Origin: Yamagishiella unicocca
Taxonomy: Eukaryota; Chlorophyta; Chlorophyceae; Chlamydomonadales; Volvocaceae
NCBI GenBank assembly: GCA_003116995.1
Contig: BDSL01000008.1
Span: 868,001 to 932,000 of the forward strand
DNA: 64,000 nt
Reading direction: 5' to 3'
Below, one piece after another: positions 1 to 12,152 of this stretch. A program made the translations under genes and the position numbers. Position 1 is the first letter of the stretch. Each line of letters starts with the position of its first letter. The notes under the pieces are model-generated. The model was given only the letters and a program-made list of their open reading frames with translations, did no database searches and had not been told where the DNA came from.

Positions 1-85
1 ACCAAATGGAACTCGTACCGCCCCAAAACCACTTCTGCCACACGCAAACTGGCTCGCACCCATATCACGCTCAAGCGTAACTCAC

Positions 86-2857
86 CGAGAACGGCTGACC
101 AAGGGGCGCCCTGGACGTGCCCCTTGCTGCCGTCGGAGAGGAGGCTATCAGCAATCCTAAGCGCTTCAGAGCTGATGATCGAATCCACATCGTCGGGGCA
201 GTTCACTGCGGCCGCCGAGCTGTTATCAGCCCGCGGCGGCCAAGTCGGCGTGCGTACATCTGCGTCAGGCGACTCCACCGCCGCGTCCGTCGCGGTCTTG
301 CAATGACTGCCGCCGCCGCCGCCGCAGCTGCTGCCAGCGCCAGCGGAGCTGGTGCTGCCGGCCGCCGACGACACGTCAGGCGCGCGGACGTCTGAGGCGC
401 GCGGTGTGTCGTGCACAGCGCCAACGTGAGCCTTGTGGGTCGGAAACCGCCACTTCGGCGGGCAGGGGATCCGCTTCTCCATTGCCGCTGAGTTAGCTGA
501 CAGCAGCGGGGCGTCAGCAGCAACGTCGCAGTTGCCCTCTGCCTTCGCAACGCCGGCAGACTGCGTCGGCAGCTCATCCCCGTTGTCATCGAAGTGGTTG
601 AGGTCAAATATGACGGCGGTGGACTCGGCGCAGACCGCCGCCGCAGTAGCAACGTGTGCCCTGCCGTCGCTGCCGTAGGACCCGGTCGATGAGGTAGGAG
701 TTGCCATATACAATGCCCTCTCCGCGCTGGACGGGTATACGAACGGCCATGGAGATGAGTCCGGAGAGCGCAGGCCTTTGCCCTCGAGATTTTCGCTGCC
801 AATGCCAACCTCAACTGCGAGGCTCGCTGCAAGGGGCGGAGCCAGGCCCAGGGCCAGCGCGTCGGCAGGCTGCCGCGGCGCCGCGGGCAGCTGGTTTTCG
901 CCCTGGCCGCGGTGGCTACCAGCACCGCTGCTCCCCCAGCTCGTGACGCTGCTAGCGGGCGCCTGTTCGTCTTCCAGGGGGGCCTTCTCGTCATCCTCGT
1001 TAATCCGAGGCGGATTGGCATGACCCGTCAGCGGCGGAAAGCCGGGGAACGGACTGGGCGGTTCAGCCGGTGTCAGCATGTCCATCGCCAGCGGTGTCGG
1101 CGAGCAGAAGCGGTTCAGGGAGGAGTCCACGCCGGGCGGCTTGGCGTGAGAAGCCGCCGTGTTGCGCAAGTTGGCATAGAAGAGCGGCGAAATCTGCTCA
1201 TTTACCTCGCCCGCAAAGATTCCGGTGGTTGAGGTGCTGCAGTAAGCGCCGCCGCCGACCATAAAGCGCTCAGAGCCAATACTGTCGATGTGGGTCAGCG
1301 CATTGTCACCCGTTGCATCCAGACAGCCGAAGTTGCCATCAGGATCGGGAACGGCAGGAGCGAGCGCAAGCGTGCCTGCCGATGGTAGCGTGTTCTCGTC
1401 CTGGGAATTAATGTAAGAAACGCCAGTGGAGAACGTGTCGGTGGTAGGCCCGTTGGCTCGCCAATCGCCTTCGCTGTCGCTGCGCACAAGCTGGGAGGAG
1501 CTGACAATAGTCGGCGTGGTGGTAACGGAGAAGACAGGCGCCACAGGCGCGTCGAGGGACGACTCTGTGGGCTCGGTTTCCAGTTCGCCGTTGCCCGTCC
1601 ACGAGACGCCGATGAGGTGCGGGGCGGCCTCGTGAGCCAGCTTCACTACCAAGGCCGTCAGAAGGATAAACCACTGCGAAGGTGGGGGGAAAACGGATTG
1701 AAATTGATGTGGGTCGGTGCTGACAGCGGTTACATGGTAGTTTCATGCTCAGGCATAATATGGACACAATCTGCGCCGAACTAAAATGACACTCATATAA
1801 CAGACACATAAGCGTGTCCCTCAATACAGCTGTAATTAAAATTCATGCGCGAACTTCAGAAGCTGAAAACAAGCAGACGTCCTGACACTCACCGCCGTCA
1901 GCATGACCGAAATCAGAGCAGGCTGCGCCGTAGCCGCCTTCACCGAAGTCGTAGCCTTGGTGGGTTCGGCAGTCACGGCATTTGCTTGAGGCGGAGGTGC
2001 CGCCAACGCAGCAGGCGACGCCAACGCAGCAGGCGCCGCAATAGGAGGTGTGTGGTACCGCGGTCTTGACTCCAGCTCGTTGCACATACCAACGAGCATA
2101 TAGGCGCACGCGGACAGTGAAGTGAAGTGGAACGACGCAACGTCCTGCGGACGAACAGCCAAGCAAAGAGCACCGGGGCTTAATATATACGTGGGTCAGC
2201 ATGGACATGCGTAGCGCAATCCAAATTCCAACCTCTGCTATCCAAAAACACAGACAGCGCTGCGAATCCACACTGCGAATTAAGCGCACTCAAAAGGCAT
2301 TTGCTTAGGATGAGTATCATGCACACCGCATTACACTCTTAGTCCCGATCAAGTGTTTACGCACAGATTTGCCAACCCACCCACGGACCTTTGTGTGGTC
2401 CAAAGAGGTCCTCTGCGGGGACAACGATTGCGGCGGTACGGCTGCATCAAGGCCCGCTGGGTCTGCAAGCTGCACAACGCCAGCCAGCAGTGCCTCGTCC
2501 ACCATCTGTCGGGTAGCCGTCGCCTGGGCAGCACAACCCAAATCGCTGGCGTCGTCCAGGTTGGGGGAGTTGATGCTGTGATGGCGCAAGCAGCCGCACA
2601 CCAGCAAGAATGCGCCTGCAAAGCATATGATGGAGAACGCCGTCCTCCGTAGTCCTGCAGAGCGAGAGACAAACAGGGGATGGAGGTTATGGGGATATCC
2701 GGCTTCAGGTCACACACGACGTGCAAGGCAAAGCTAGAGCCGCAGAAGACGCAAAGCCAGTCGCGTAATGAAGCTGCACGCAACGGGAATCACCGTAAGT
2801 GGGAATCCTGTCGGGGCCGCCTTCCCTTAACCACTTCCTAAACTCAGGGGTCGCCAT
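86..2857 (-). CDS. Large protein with two membrane segments, 5' part only (unknown function)
   Basis: Four exons join in phase on the minus strand: 2857-2794, 2654-2365, 2144-1893 and 1673-86. The last ends in a GTGAGT donor, so the gene continues beyond the left edge; about 730 residues are visible. The ATG at 2857 gives a short polar N-terminus. A first hydrophobic helix (FSIICFAGAFLLV) follows, then about 150 residues of loop, then a second helix formed across the exon 3/4 junction (ALISVMLTA joined to WFILLTALVV). After that come more than 500 residues rich in Ser, Ala, Gly and Pro with no domain I recognise. Seen: introns with cag acceptors and matching phases, and strong G/C at third positions. 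Inferred: a plasma-membrane or endomembrane protein with a long low-complexity region before a domain that may lie off-window. Algal receptor-type cyclases have this layout, but no catalytic motif is visible, so no function is assigned. Confidence 0.72.
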
Positions 2858-3558
2858 GAGGTTTCCGACATGTTTCGCAGTTTCTATTTTGACCCTGCAG
2901 TAAGGGGAACGAGCACAACGGCCCAGGGGGGCGAGGGCGGAAGTTTAGAGTTCAGGCGAGCCCCTGACGGATACGCAGCGCACGCTCTTACCGCTCATCG
3001 TCATCGTCAACAAATTCTTGGGGCTGACAGTTTGTCACATCCATCTCTTGAAGCGGTCTCAAGGCCGTGGCCCGAAGCGTGCGACGATTGTATTTTGCTG
3101 TTGACGACAGATGCCTTTACATGCCCGTTCCCGCAAAAACCGTTTTCATGTGTATACAGAATGCGGTAAGGCTGCGATATAATACGTCGAGGTCGAACGG
3201 CATGGGGGTTTCAGAGCGCTGTCCGCGCCCAATTCAGACCGCATGGGTCGTATTTCGTACACTTTTGGAACGTTCAGCATTTCTAAATATGCGTACTCCA
3301 CCATATTTCATCCATCTTTGTCGAGACCGACAGCTCTTACGTTTTTACAACAGCCGGTCGACAGTCGTCTGCGTACCACTTGTCGGTGATTGAACCTTAA
3401 AAGCGCTTGGCCCGTCCTTAAGACGTAGTAGGCTACTTGACGTCATTGTAGCAGCCCAATCCTATCAGCACGTAGGCCTATCGATTGCTTACGGATCGAA
3501 AGACAGGGATTGCGTCATTTTACATTGTCGCCAAATCAGCGCTTTGCGCAAGACCTTA
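2858..3558. promoter_or_regulatory. Shared upstream region of a divergent gene pair
   Basis: These 701 bases lie between the ATG of the minus-strand membrane-protein gene (2857) and the ATG of the plus-strand patatin-like gene (3559). No coding exon is evident, so both promoters and 5'UTRs must sit here. I see no convincing TATA box or other named element. Confidence 0.5.
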
Positions 3559-6458
3559 ATGCAGCAGACGTGCCTCATGCAGCAGCGCCAGCAGAGCAGC
3601 ATTCAGGCTTCGACCAGCGGGCCTCGGTATGCCTGCAGTCCGGCCCCGCGGACAACTCGACGCGCGCGGGCACAGCTGCATTCGCCAACTAGCAGGAAAG
3701 CACGCACCATTGTTAATTTCCAGAGTGCGGATGCTGCTCTGCCGGCGCCTTCTGCGCTGCAACTGACGGAAGCCGATGGTGGGTGCCGAAGCGTCGTGAT
3801 TGCTTGTGATGGAAGGATGTTTGCTGCGCCGCCGACACCGCGATACTGCAGAAGTATGAAGCGTTGCATATGCAGTTCTGGACTTCGCTTCGCGTACTTA
3901 TATTTGTGGCTGAAACCAATTCTTCTGATTGGCCCGTTGCGCACGGGCCTAGGCGCCGGGAACGTTGTCCGCCGCCTCTGACCTGATATTTATCTTTCGA
4001 ACTGCTGGTTGCACCGCGCCCACAGTTGCCAAGCCCAAAGCCAAGACCCTGAGCTGGGCTGGCGCAGGCATCTTCTTTTTCTGGCAACTTGGTGCCATGA
4101 AGTACTTGGCGGAGCGCTACGACCTCACGCGCGTCCCTATGGCTGGCGCCAGCGGTGGCGCCCTGGCAGCGGTGCTGGCATCCTGTGGGATTCCGGCGGA
4201 CTTGGTGCTACAGCGCGCGTACGACCTGAGCATCAAGTACGGCATCTGGGACAGGCCACTGGGGCTGGTGGGCATTTGGGGCAGCCTCATTGAGCAGTGG
4301 CTCGATGACCTGCTTCCCGATGACGCCGCGGAGCGCTGCAGGTGCGGATCGGCCAGGGGATTGTGCTTTCCGGGTCGATTGTGCTACCAGTTGGCTGGTT
4401 GGGCTTCGGGCTTTACGCGGCCGTTTTACGCTCGCGGGACTGGGCTACCGGTGTGCTTTCTTAGGCCTCGCAATGGGGTTATTTATTCCTACGATCGATG
4501 GCAGGTGGTCCCTCGTCTGGAGACTTCAAAGCGTGTTAAGCTTTAGCCGGGAACACACGTTCCCGGCGATTGCCGTGTAGTCGGTCATGTTGTATGCCGG
4601 TGCATGTACTGACCCCGGAGGACGTATGCCTTGGCGGTCAGCTCACGGCAAAGCTGGGATGTAGTCGGGAGTCAACATGTCCGCAATACGTACTTCGCCC
4701 ACGTCCACAATACTTGATTCAGGGCGAAGTACGTACTGTGGACGTGTTAACTCCCTGAATGCCAGTCGGCAATGCCTCTACGATCGGAGACGCTCGGCAG
4801 TTTCAAGCATTATTTCCAACCGTTTACCTAATACGCAAGCCATTGCAGGTGGAACCCGGGCTATGGTTCCGTGTAACTGCAGGATATGTGCGTGCTATGT
4901 ATGCGTATAACCGCACGAAGCAAGTTCGTGCCGTTTGTGCTCTCGTCCATGTTCGGTCTTCACGTATAGCCTCTTGGGCCCTTCCTTGGATTCCTTGTGG
5001 CCGTTGTCACACCGTGTAAAGCTTTCCGCCCGTACTTCGCGCTACGTGCGCAGGGGCAAGATCACCGTCATTGTTACCACGCTGCCCAACATGGGCCAGG
5101 TGGGCATCAGTGACTTCAGGGACAAGAGCGACCTCATCAACGCGGCCATGGCCAGCTCGCACATCCCTATGCTCTTGGACCTCAAGTTCGCCCGCTTATG
5201 CCGCGGCAAGTACTGCGTGGACGGCTCCTTTCCGGACTTCTTTTACAACGGTAGGTGCCCCACATGTCAACGATAGGTGTCCCACACGTCAGGGTCCGGG
5301 TGGCCTAAGCTGCGTGAGGCACCCATTACGGCGGCTTAAGCTGCGTGAGGCACCCATTACGGCGGCTTAAGCTGCGTGAGGCACCCGTTACGGCGGCTTA
5401 AGCTGCGTGAGGCACCCATTACGGCGGCTTTCCTGATGTTGGGGGCGCTGGTGGATAGTGTCAATGGGGCGCAGAGCGTCCTCCTCCGGGATAAATGGCA
5501 GAGATGGAAAGGAGTCCAGTGTTCATGGGTTCACGCACCGAACGGTGGAATGTGGCGCACGCTGCGTGCCACTGGCTGTGGCCGCAGCCCGTGTTCTCTG
5601 TGCGTCATCGGGGTGCGCGATTTGAGGAACTGATGCCCGCCTTTGACAACCATTTTGCAGACAACTCTGACCTCCTCAAGGCTGGTGGCTCCGCTGTCAT
5701 CTTCGACTACTTCAACGATACCAAGCTGGTCCGCAAGGGTACGTCGACCTCGACTGCTCTCCATCGTCAAACCTGTGCGACAATGGGAGCATGAACTAAA
5801 TAACGTGAAAGCAGTTGGGAAAGCGAGGGCTGGACGGGACCGTGGGACCTGACTGATCTGTGGTGTGAAAGCCTCAGGAAAGACCAGAAAGTGGGTGGAT
5901 ATCTTGGAGGGGCATAAACTCCTTCTACAGGCGTCTCACCTCGACTGTTTGCTGATCGGGGTTAGGGTGCGGTGTGCTGCTCCCGCAGGCCGCATGGACA
6001 TGCTGTCTCTGAAGCAGTACGAGGAGGTCAAGCAGATCATGCAGCTCGGCTACGAGTACGCTCAGGGACTGCATCAGGAGGGCCATTTCGACCATTTTGA
6101 GGTGCGCCGTCGTCTGTTGGTGGCCAGGAATTTGTTCGTCCTTTGTCGCCGCTGTTTCGCCCATCGACGCGCACCGGCGCAGCAGTTCCACGCTGCGCTC
6201 GGTACCCAGATGCCATTTGTTCGTGTTCCTATCAATCCCAACACCTACCTAGAATTTCTTGTGATCCGCCGACATTGCTGAAAGCACAGTTGTAATTGCC
6301 ATGCCTTACTTGTGCGCCACGTGTACGCCTCGTAGGTGGGCGAGATGGTATTTGACCACCTGGAGGAGGCGGCCAAGGAGCACACTCCGGAGCAGGCTTC
6401 TTTGACCGTCTTTGCCGAGCAGGTCACGGCACTGATGACTCAGCAGCCGAAGCAGTAG
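3559..6458 (+). CDS. Patatin-like phospholipase / acyl hydrolase, plastid-targeted
   Basis: Six exons in phase: 3559-3778, 4026-4341, 5054-5250, 5661-5738, 5989-6101 and 6336-6458, giving 348 residues. The first about 70 residues are rich in Arg, Ser, Gln and Ala with almost no acid, like a chloroplast transit peptide. The patatin fold follows: a glycine-rich oxyanion loop (WAGAGIFFFWQLG, residues 84-96), the nucleophile elbow GASGG (114-118, Ser116) and the dyad aspartate in VDGS (Asp235). Patatin-family enzymes hydrolyse acyl esters of phospholipids or galactolipids with this Ser-Asp dyad. The substrate here is unknown; a role in plastid lipid turnover is inferred. The start is the first ATG in the open frame. 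Intron 3 (5251-5660) carries a four-copy tandem repeat. Convergent with the tRNase Z gene. Confidence 0.88.
5306..5430. repeat. 31-bp tandem repeat, four copies, in an intron
   Basis: Four consecutive 31-bp units start at 5306, 5337, 5368 and 5399, each beginning TAAGCTGCGTGAGGCACCC. The third differs by one base (CCGTTAC for CCATTAC). The array lies wholly inside intron 3 of the patatin-like gene. Confidence 0.92.
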
Positions 6459-7489
6459 TGCGTTTTCAGTTCGGGCAGTGGCGTAGAGGTTGCTGCCGCC
6501 CCACGCAACCCAGACATGCTGGTACTGCTACGCGACGGTTTGTGTGTCCTAAGCCCTTCCGGTGGGGCAGAAGCCTTTTTTGTGGAAGCTCGACAGATAC
6601 GACGGGCTTCACGAAATAGGGGTGTGACGCGTGTAGAGCGTACAGCGAGTATGAGAGAGACATGAGAGAGAAGAGAACTTAGTGGCTTTAGGTGGGGCGC
6701 ATCACGTGAGTGTGCCTTCTCGTCGTGTGCTGAGGCCCCCTCCCCCGCAGTCCGCGTGTGTGCTGGGAAGTTGCATCCTGAAATGAGCGCTACGTATTTT
6801 AGCACTGGTTCGACGGGAGTCCTGACCTCGCTTTGCGCGTCACGGCATGTGCGTGTCCGTGTGCATATGTGTTCGTTGCCGTCCGTTGAGTGCCGTACTA
6901 CTGAGAGATCGTGCCGAAGTGCATTCTTTCCTCTTGGCTGCTGCTGCCGCGCTGCGGCGCGTCGGGGCCCCGGGTTGGTCACGGCGCATTCCGTTGCCGC
7001 CTGGGTTGGGGGGTGCTACGTGTAGAGTGTGCTCGGCGTTCAGATACCGCAGGTGGCCGCTTAGTTGCTTGCATACGCGCATGGAAACGGCTCGTCTCCA
7101 CGCTCGTGTTTTTGTTTGTTCTTTTGCTCCGCTGCGCGCCTGTCGTTGCCTTGGCGACGGCCGACGCGCCGCGATTAGTTGAGTTTTACGTCTCAATAGC
7201 CATTACGACACCTCTGTCCTGCTGCCGTACTGCTTCACCGCAGTTTCTTGCGTGCGTCTCGCATGCTGTTGCATCAGTGGGGGGCGCCGGGTACTGCCCC
7301 TTCTGCCCCTCCGCCGACCGCGTTGCATTACATAGCGATTGGATTTTTGCTACTGGTGTATGCGCGAGTCTGAGGGGGGACGGCTGGGCGCGTCGGTTCA
7401 TATTATCTTACAGGGTATGTACACGTCAATCAGTGGCTGCCTCATCCTCTGTGTTGCAGCGCTGTGCTGCACCCTCGGGCACGCTGCTC
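6459..7489. other. Convergent 3' regions of the patatin-like and tRNase Z genes
   Basis: No coding exon is seen. The stretch holds the 3'UTR of the plus-strand lipase gene and, beyond 7490, that of the minus-strand tRNase Z gene. I find no plus-strand TGTAA before 7902-7906, which lies past the tRNase Z stop codon. The lipase transcript therefore either uses a variant signal or overlaps tRNase Z in antisense. Confidence 0.5.
7408..7412 (-). terminator. TGTAA polyadenylation signal, tRNase Z gene
   Basis: TGTAA on the minus strand, 78 bases past the tRNase Z stop codon at 7490. TGTAA is the established polyadenylation signal of volvocine green algae. Confidence 0.6.
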
Positions 7490-10400
7490 TCATGCTATTC
7501 CGTTTAGTAACGGAACGCATTTCGCCATGAGCGACGGCGGCAACATGGTGTTAAGTGCGGATACAATGTCTGTCCGTTTGTAGCGGGGGCTGAAGTGGAT
7601 GAGCACGATGGCCTCGTTCTGCGCACGGGAATGGGCGGATGGAGCTCAGGACGCGCGGACAGATTAGGCTGGTGCCGTGCGATGGTGTTGGTGAGAAGAT
7701 GAAAACCTGACTGGTATTTTACGCGCGGTGGCCCAAGAGTTGTGTGGCGTGGCCCAGTACGTTACTGGTCTGTACCGGCCTATGGCGATTGCTGATTGGT
7801 TGACAACGAACGGGCTATGAGATGAAGGAACGATAACAGGCTAATTTGATAAGGACTACCAGTACTGGCCGTTTGGCGTAAAATTTAAACTATTGGTATT
7901 TTGTAACCCAACCGTCTACGCTCCGAAGCCCGCGGGAACCTACCTGGAACCTGTGCGCATGCGCCACGAAGTCGGCGATATGCATGTGGCCCTTCTCACG
8001 AGCTTCGTCAACCGTCACGTTGTCACACAGAAACCTGGTGATGCAACAGCAAGGCGGACGGGTGTCAAGGGTACCTGTGTGGTACTACCGGTGCGGCTAG
8101 GGGAGGGGTGCAGGAAGGACGATATTGGCCCAAAAGCACAACGCCCAGCCATAAGCACGGCCGCTTGCGTGTTGCCACGCTCCCCTGGTCGTTTCCTCCT
8201 ATGTAGCCTCCACGGGCTTCCTTGCAATCCCCTCACCCCCACTACTCCCGCTTTCGATCCCCCTTTCCTCCCGTTTGCCAACTACGCGGTCCTACGCTCA
8301 CCCCCCCCCCCGGCCCTCGGTTTGTCGGCCGTGGATTCGCGGATTCTCTTATCAAACCCCCCCGGGCCCTCCGCCCCTAGGCACCAGCTACACTAATGTC
8401 GAGTAATCGGTTCTTTTCTGTAACCCCCCGGCTCCCCGGGCTTTATGCCCCCCCCGGTGGATTCGCGGATTCTCTTATCACCCCCCCGGGCCCCGTGCTC
8501 ACGTCATCTCCATGACCAGCACTCGGGCACGCAACGCGTCCTCGAGGGTGGTCCCCCCCTCGCCGTCCAGGAAGGCGGCGGTGGTGTCCCCGGTGAAGGC
8601 GATCTCGGGCACCTGGCGAGCGGCGCGGCGAGGGGCGCGAGGGCGAGGGCGATGTCCGTGTCAGCCAAGCAGTGGAGCTCCGTACGTCGGTGAGGGCTGG
8701 CTGGCTGACACCATTGCTGTGAAGGCTTAACGACATCGGCCTGACAACCTTGGCCCTGTCTCAAGGCTCCTCCTTTGACGCATGCCTCATCGCCCCAACC
8801 CGACCCTCCCAACACAGCCCTGCGCCCTCCCAGCCCTGCGCCCTCCCAGCCCCGCTCCCTCCCAGCCCCGCGCCCTCCCAGCCCCGCGCTCTTCTCACCG
8901 CCATCGTGTCCGTCACCTCCTCCCCAGCCAGCCGAAGCTGTCGGATCTCGTCCTGGCTCTTGCCCTGCAGCTCCGCCTTGAGTTTTCGGCGCTGGCTGTA
9001 GAGCACGTAGCCCTGGACACGGCAATCGGGCGGGCGGGGTTGCAGGATGAGGTTTCGGAGCAGGGAGGTGCAGGTGCAACGATGCAGAGGAGGTAGAGGT
9101 AGGGAGGCGGAAACAGGTTTGGGTGTAAGAACACTGGAGGTGTGCATCGTTGCGTGCCAGGAACCCCAATCCAAGCCCCAACCCTGCGCCACGCCCGCTC
9201 AACGCCGCACTTGCCTGCGAGCGAATGGTGTGTGTGGTCGGGAAGCAGCGGCAGAGGTAGCCGCTGGGCAGCTGGTGGTCCTGATCCGGCTGCGAAAACA
9301 CATCGACCCATGGGCAGTGTAACCGGGAAAGAGGAAAGGGGGTGGCATGAAGAAAGGGAAAAGGGGGAGATTGACGTGGCTGCGGACAAGGGACAGGGAG
9401 GAGGAAGACTGAAGGGGGTATTGCCCGACGGGCTACCCTCACCTGCTTGTAGCCCCTCTTATACATGCAGCAAGATACTAAGCCATTTGATCCGTCGCCG
9501 AGTCAGCATCTGCGCCCTTGCCCTTGCCCACCGCCGTGTCCAAGGGTTTCGTAGCTACCCCACCGCCGTACCTCCAGCTCCAGGACCTCAAAATCAATCG
9601 GCGGGCTTCCCTGCAGCTCCCGGGCAGCTTCCACCAGCTTCCGAACTCCGGCGGCAAATCCCTGTGCGTCGGTGCGGCGGCCGCGGGACCGCACTCAGAC
9701 CAGCCGCAAGCACGCAGCGCTCCTCACAGTTGTCGTAACCACGCAGCCAGACAACGTAGGCCCTACCCCCCCAGCCCTCCTGCTCTCGCCATCCCGCCGC
9801 CCGGCCCCCAGCCCCTAAACACCCGGGGCTACAGGCCCCCAGCCCCATCTTGCATTCCCACATGCCCACCAGTCCTATCGCGGGCACCAGCCCGAAATCC
9901 AGGCCTCCCTGGACCACTCGCAGCCTCTCCCATACGGTAGTACGCAAGTACCCTCCCCTCTACTTGGTTTGTCGGCCGTGGATTCGCGGATTTCTTTTAT
10001 ACCCCCCTCTACTGAAAATTGAGCTCCTGGCTTGAGCCCGCCCCACCTTTTTGTAACGCGTTTCTACGCTACCCTCTATGTGAGTGCTCGCTGTTGCCCG
10101 AACCCCCCACACCACACGGGGTTTCCTTGTCAACCACACCTTTGGCACCACCACCCGACTGGCCGGCAGCGACAGGAGCTCGCGACTGCACACGTGGAAG
10201 GGCAAGCCTGGGGCGGCGGGAGGGGAGAGGAGCGTGGACGAAGTTGTTGGGGGAGAAGCGGAAAGCAGCGGTGGGGTAGGTACGGTGCGATGAGACGGTT
10301 GGAGAGCAGGGGGCGGAATACAGGTAGATGTCGGTTGGATACTTAGGTCTGTACGGTACGGCAAACGAGGTGATGCAAGTGGCCTCGCCTGTTCCAGCCC

Positions 10401-11021
10401 AACCTCTCTTGTCCAGTCCCGGCCGACCAGCGCTTACCGCCCACGTGGTCGAGGTGTGTGTGACTCAGCAGCACGGTTTGCTGGAAACACGCGCGCTGTG
10501 GGCAGCGGCCAATGTCGAAGGTCACTTTGGCACGCGGCACGATGATGCTGGTCTCCTGGGGGCGCGAAGCGGCGGGCAGCGGGGTGGTGTGACTGCCAGA
10601 TTGGTGTAGGGCAGGGTAGGGTGGTCGGGCTTTGCGGGCCGGATTTGGAGGCTGAAAGCACGGCGCCTGGTGGGAAGGGTTTCGGGGCTAGAGAAGTGGC
10701 CGCAACAGCTCACCTGTCCCGAGATACTAACGCCCTCCAGCTCCAAGCCGCACACTGAGATTTTGTCTTGACGGCTGTCCGAACACGTTGCCGGCGGGTT
10801 GAGGACAGACACGCCCGGGCCAGTGGCTGCGATGGCACCAGAGGCTTCCGCATCTGCAGGAAGACCGGAGAAGTACGAGGAAAGAGAACACTGGTCGGGG
10901 GATGGGGTTGCGCCGGAGGCACACTCAAGTCCTCCTCGAGTGCTCGTCGCGACAAACCTTGTTGTTGCAAATGGTCCGCATTTTTATGTTCCTTAAACAC
11001 ACGTGCTAATGATTGAATCAT
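7490..11021 (-). CDS. TRZ: tRNase Z, short form (tRNA 3'-end endonuclease)
   Basis: Ten exons in phase: 11021-10925, 10853-10714, 10555-10438, 10207-10140, 9661-9572, 9289-9215, 9012-8899, 8612-8503, 8034-7944 and 7618-7490, giving 343 residues, the size of plant short tRNase Z. It carries the metallo-beta-lactamase zinc motif SHTHLDHVGG (His111, His113, Asp115, His116), preceded by the family signature FDIGRCPQRA. Also present are PEIAFTGDT (Asp243), an EAREKGHMH block and LIHFSPRY (His309). The enzyme cuts precursor tRNAs just after the discriminator base so CCA can be added. The basic N-terminus (MIQSLARVF...) suggests an organelle, possibly the mitochondrion. The intron 9013-9214 begins with GC (GCAAGT), not GT. 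Introns hold three copies of a short repeat. The first exon is the least certain; everything after 10853 is firm. Confidence 0.92.
8321..8360. repeat. Dispersed intron repeat, copy 1
   Basis: Contains GTGGATTCGCGGATT (8331-8345) followed by CTCTTATC and a C-rich run. It lies in the tRNase Z intron 8035-8502. The same core recurs at 8457 and 9978. Confidence 0.75.
8457..8490. repeat. Dispersed intron repeat, copy 2
   Basis: Second copy of the GTGGATTCGCGGATT core plus CTCTTATCA and a C-run, in the same tRNase Z intron as copy 1. Confidence 0.75.
9968..10008. repeat. Dispersed intron repeat, copy 3
   Basis: TTTGTCGGCCGTGGATTCG and the following GCGGATT match copy 1 exactly across the core, ending in a C-rich run. 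It lies in a different tRNase Z intron (9662-10139). Confidence 0.75.
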
Positions 11022-12044
11022 TGCAGTTTATTAGGTACCGGTATCAGTGAGGCTCTTTGTAAATGGAACGATAGCAGTGATACGAAGCGGATTTCATTAG
11101 TTTGCAGCCATACTCTTGGTAAATGATATTCTCATATACTTATTAGAAGTCGTTGAACACTTTCCACCGCCGTCTGCCAGGCCAGACAGGTGCCAGGCCA
11201 GACAGGTGCCGTACACCTGCGCGTCAAATGGGGGGAACACGCTATCCTACCAGCACTGTACATGCTCGGTGCTAGCTGGAGGTGCCCTGTAACGATGCTT
11301 GTTATCTCGTTTCAAAACCTCGCCTGCCGAGCATGTCGCCTTGCCTCGCCTTGCCCCTCTCTCCCTCCACTAAGCTTTCCCCTGCAGCTTACAAGCCCTG
11401 ACGGGCCTCAAACCACAAGCATTCCTGGGTACCTCGGGTTAGCTCGCTCGCAGGCTAGCTGGAGTTACCCCGCAACGATGCTTATTCTCTCGTTTTAAAA
11501 CCAAAAGGAAACCCCAGCGACTACGAAAGCTTCCTAACTCAGCTCCTTCAGTGCCCTCTTCTGGCGTCGACCAACCATGTGTTGTGCCTCTACCTTTGCC
11601 AGCTGGCCTTTTGAGCGATTCGCGACCTCTTTTACCTTCAGTAGCTCGCCCGCTCGGTAAAGGCGCTGACTGACTCGGACTGAAAATTCCAACAATGAAA
11701 GAATACACACGTTCCGAGTCGCAATACGGCCGGTACAACCTTTACAACCTTGATATCCCGCAGTTGTGTCTGATGTTGGGACTCTACCGCCCTTCCAATT
11801 GGATACCTTGCTGACTATGGCCTCCCAGTTGGAAGTTCTTTCGTGATGCCAACAGCAGCAGCAGCTTGCAGCACCCTTTCCCTTTCGTATAACTTGGGTC
11901 CCGGGGAGCCCATTCCGGGGCCGGGTGCAGCCTACCTAATCTCGTTCCGCCGGTGGCTCATCTGGGGGGCTGCGGTTATCCGCGACCGCCCACCCGTTAA
12001 CCCGCGACCCCCTACCCGTTAACCCACGACGCCTACAAGTTGCG
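11022..12044. other. Upstream region of tRNase Z, no gene seen
   Basis: No coding exon is recognisable. The first few hundred bases must hold the tRNase Z promoter. The rest carries short direct repeats: a 16-bp unit twice at 11177-11208, and a degenerate AGCTGGAG...CAACGATGCTT segment near 11275 repeated near 11457. Confidence 0.45.
11233..11270. repeat. 38-bp dispersed repeat, copy A
   Basis: This 38-base segment, beginning GGGAACACGCTATCCTACC and ending CATGCTCGGT, is identical to 16092-16129. Flanking sequences differ. Confidence 0.85.
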
Positions 12045-12152
12045 TTGGGCGAGTGTCATCCCTCTAGCCAGTGCCTCGCTTTCAACATTCAACATGGTCA
12101 GACAATTTTCAGAGGCGGTGAAGGTGTTTCAGAGCGGTTCAGAGCTCTGAAG

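Noticed and set aside
203..1021. 272-codon minus-strand frame
   Set aside because: It is a shadow of the exon 1673-86 read in another frame; the true frame is open for the full 1588 bases and joins upstream exons in phase.
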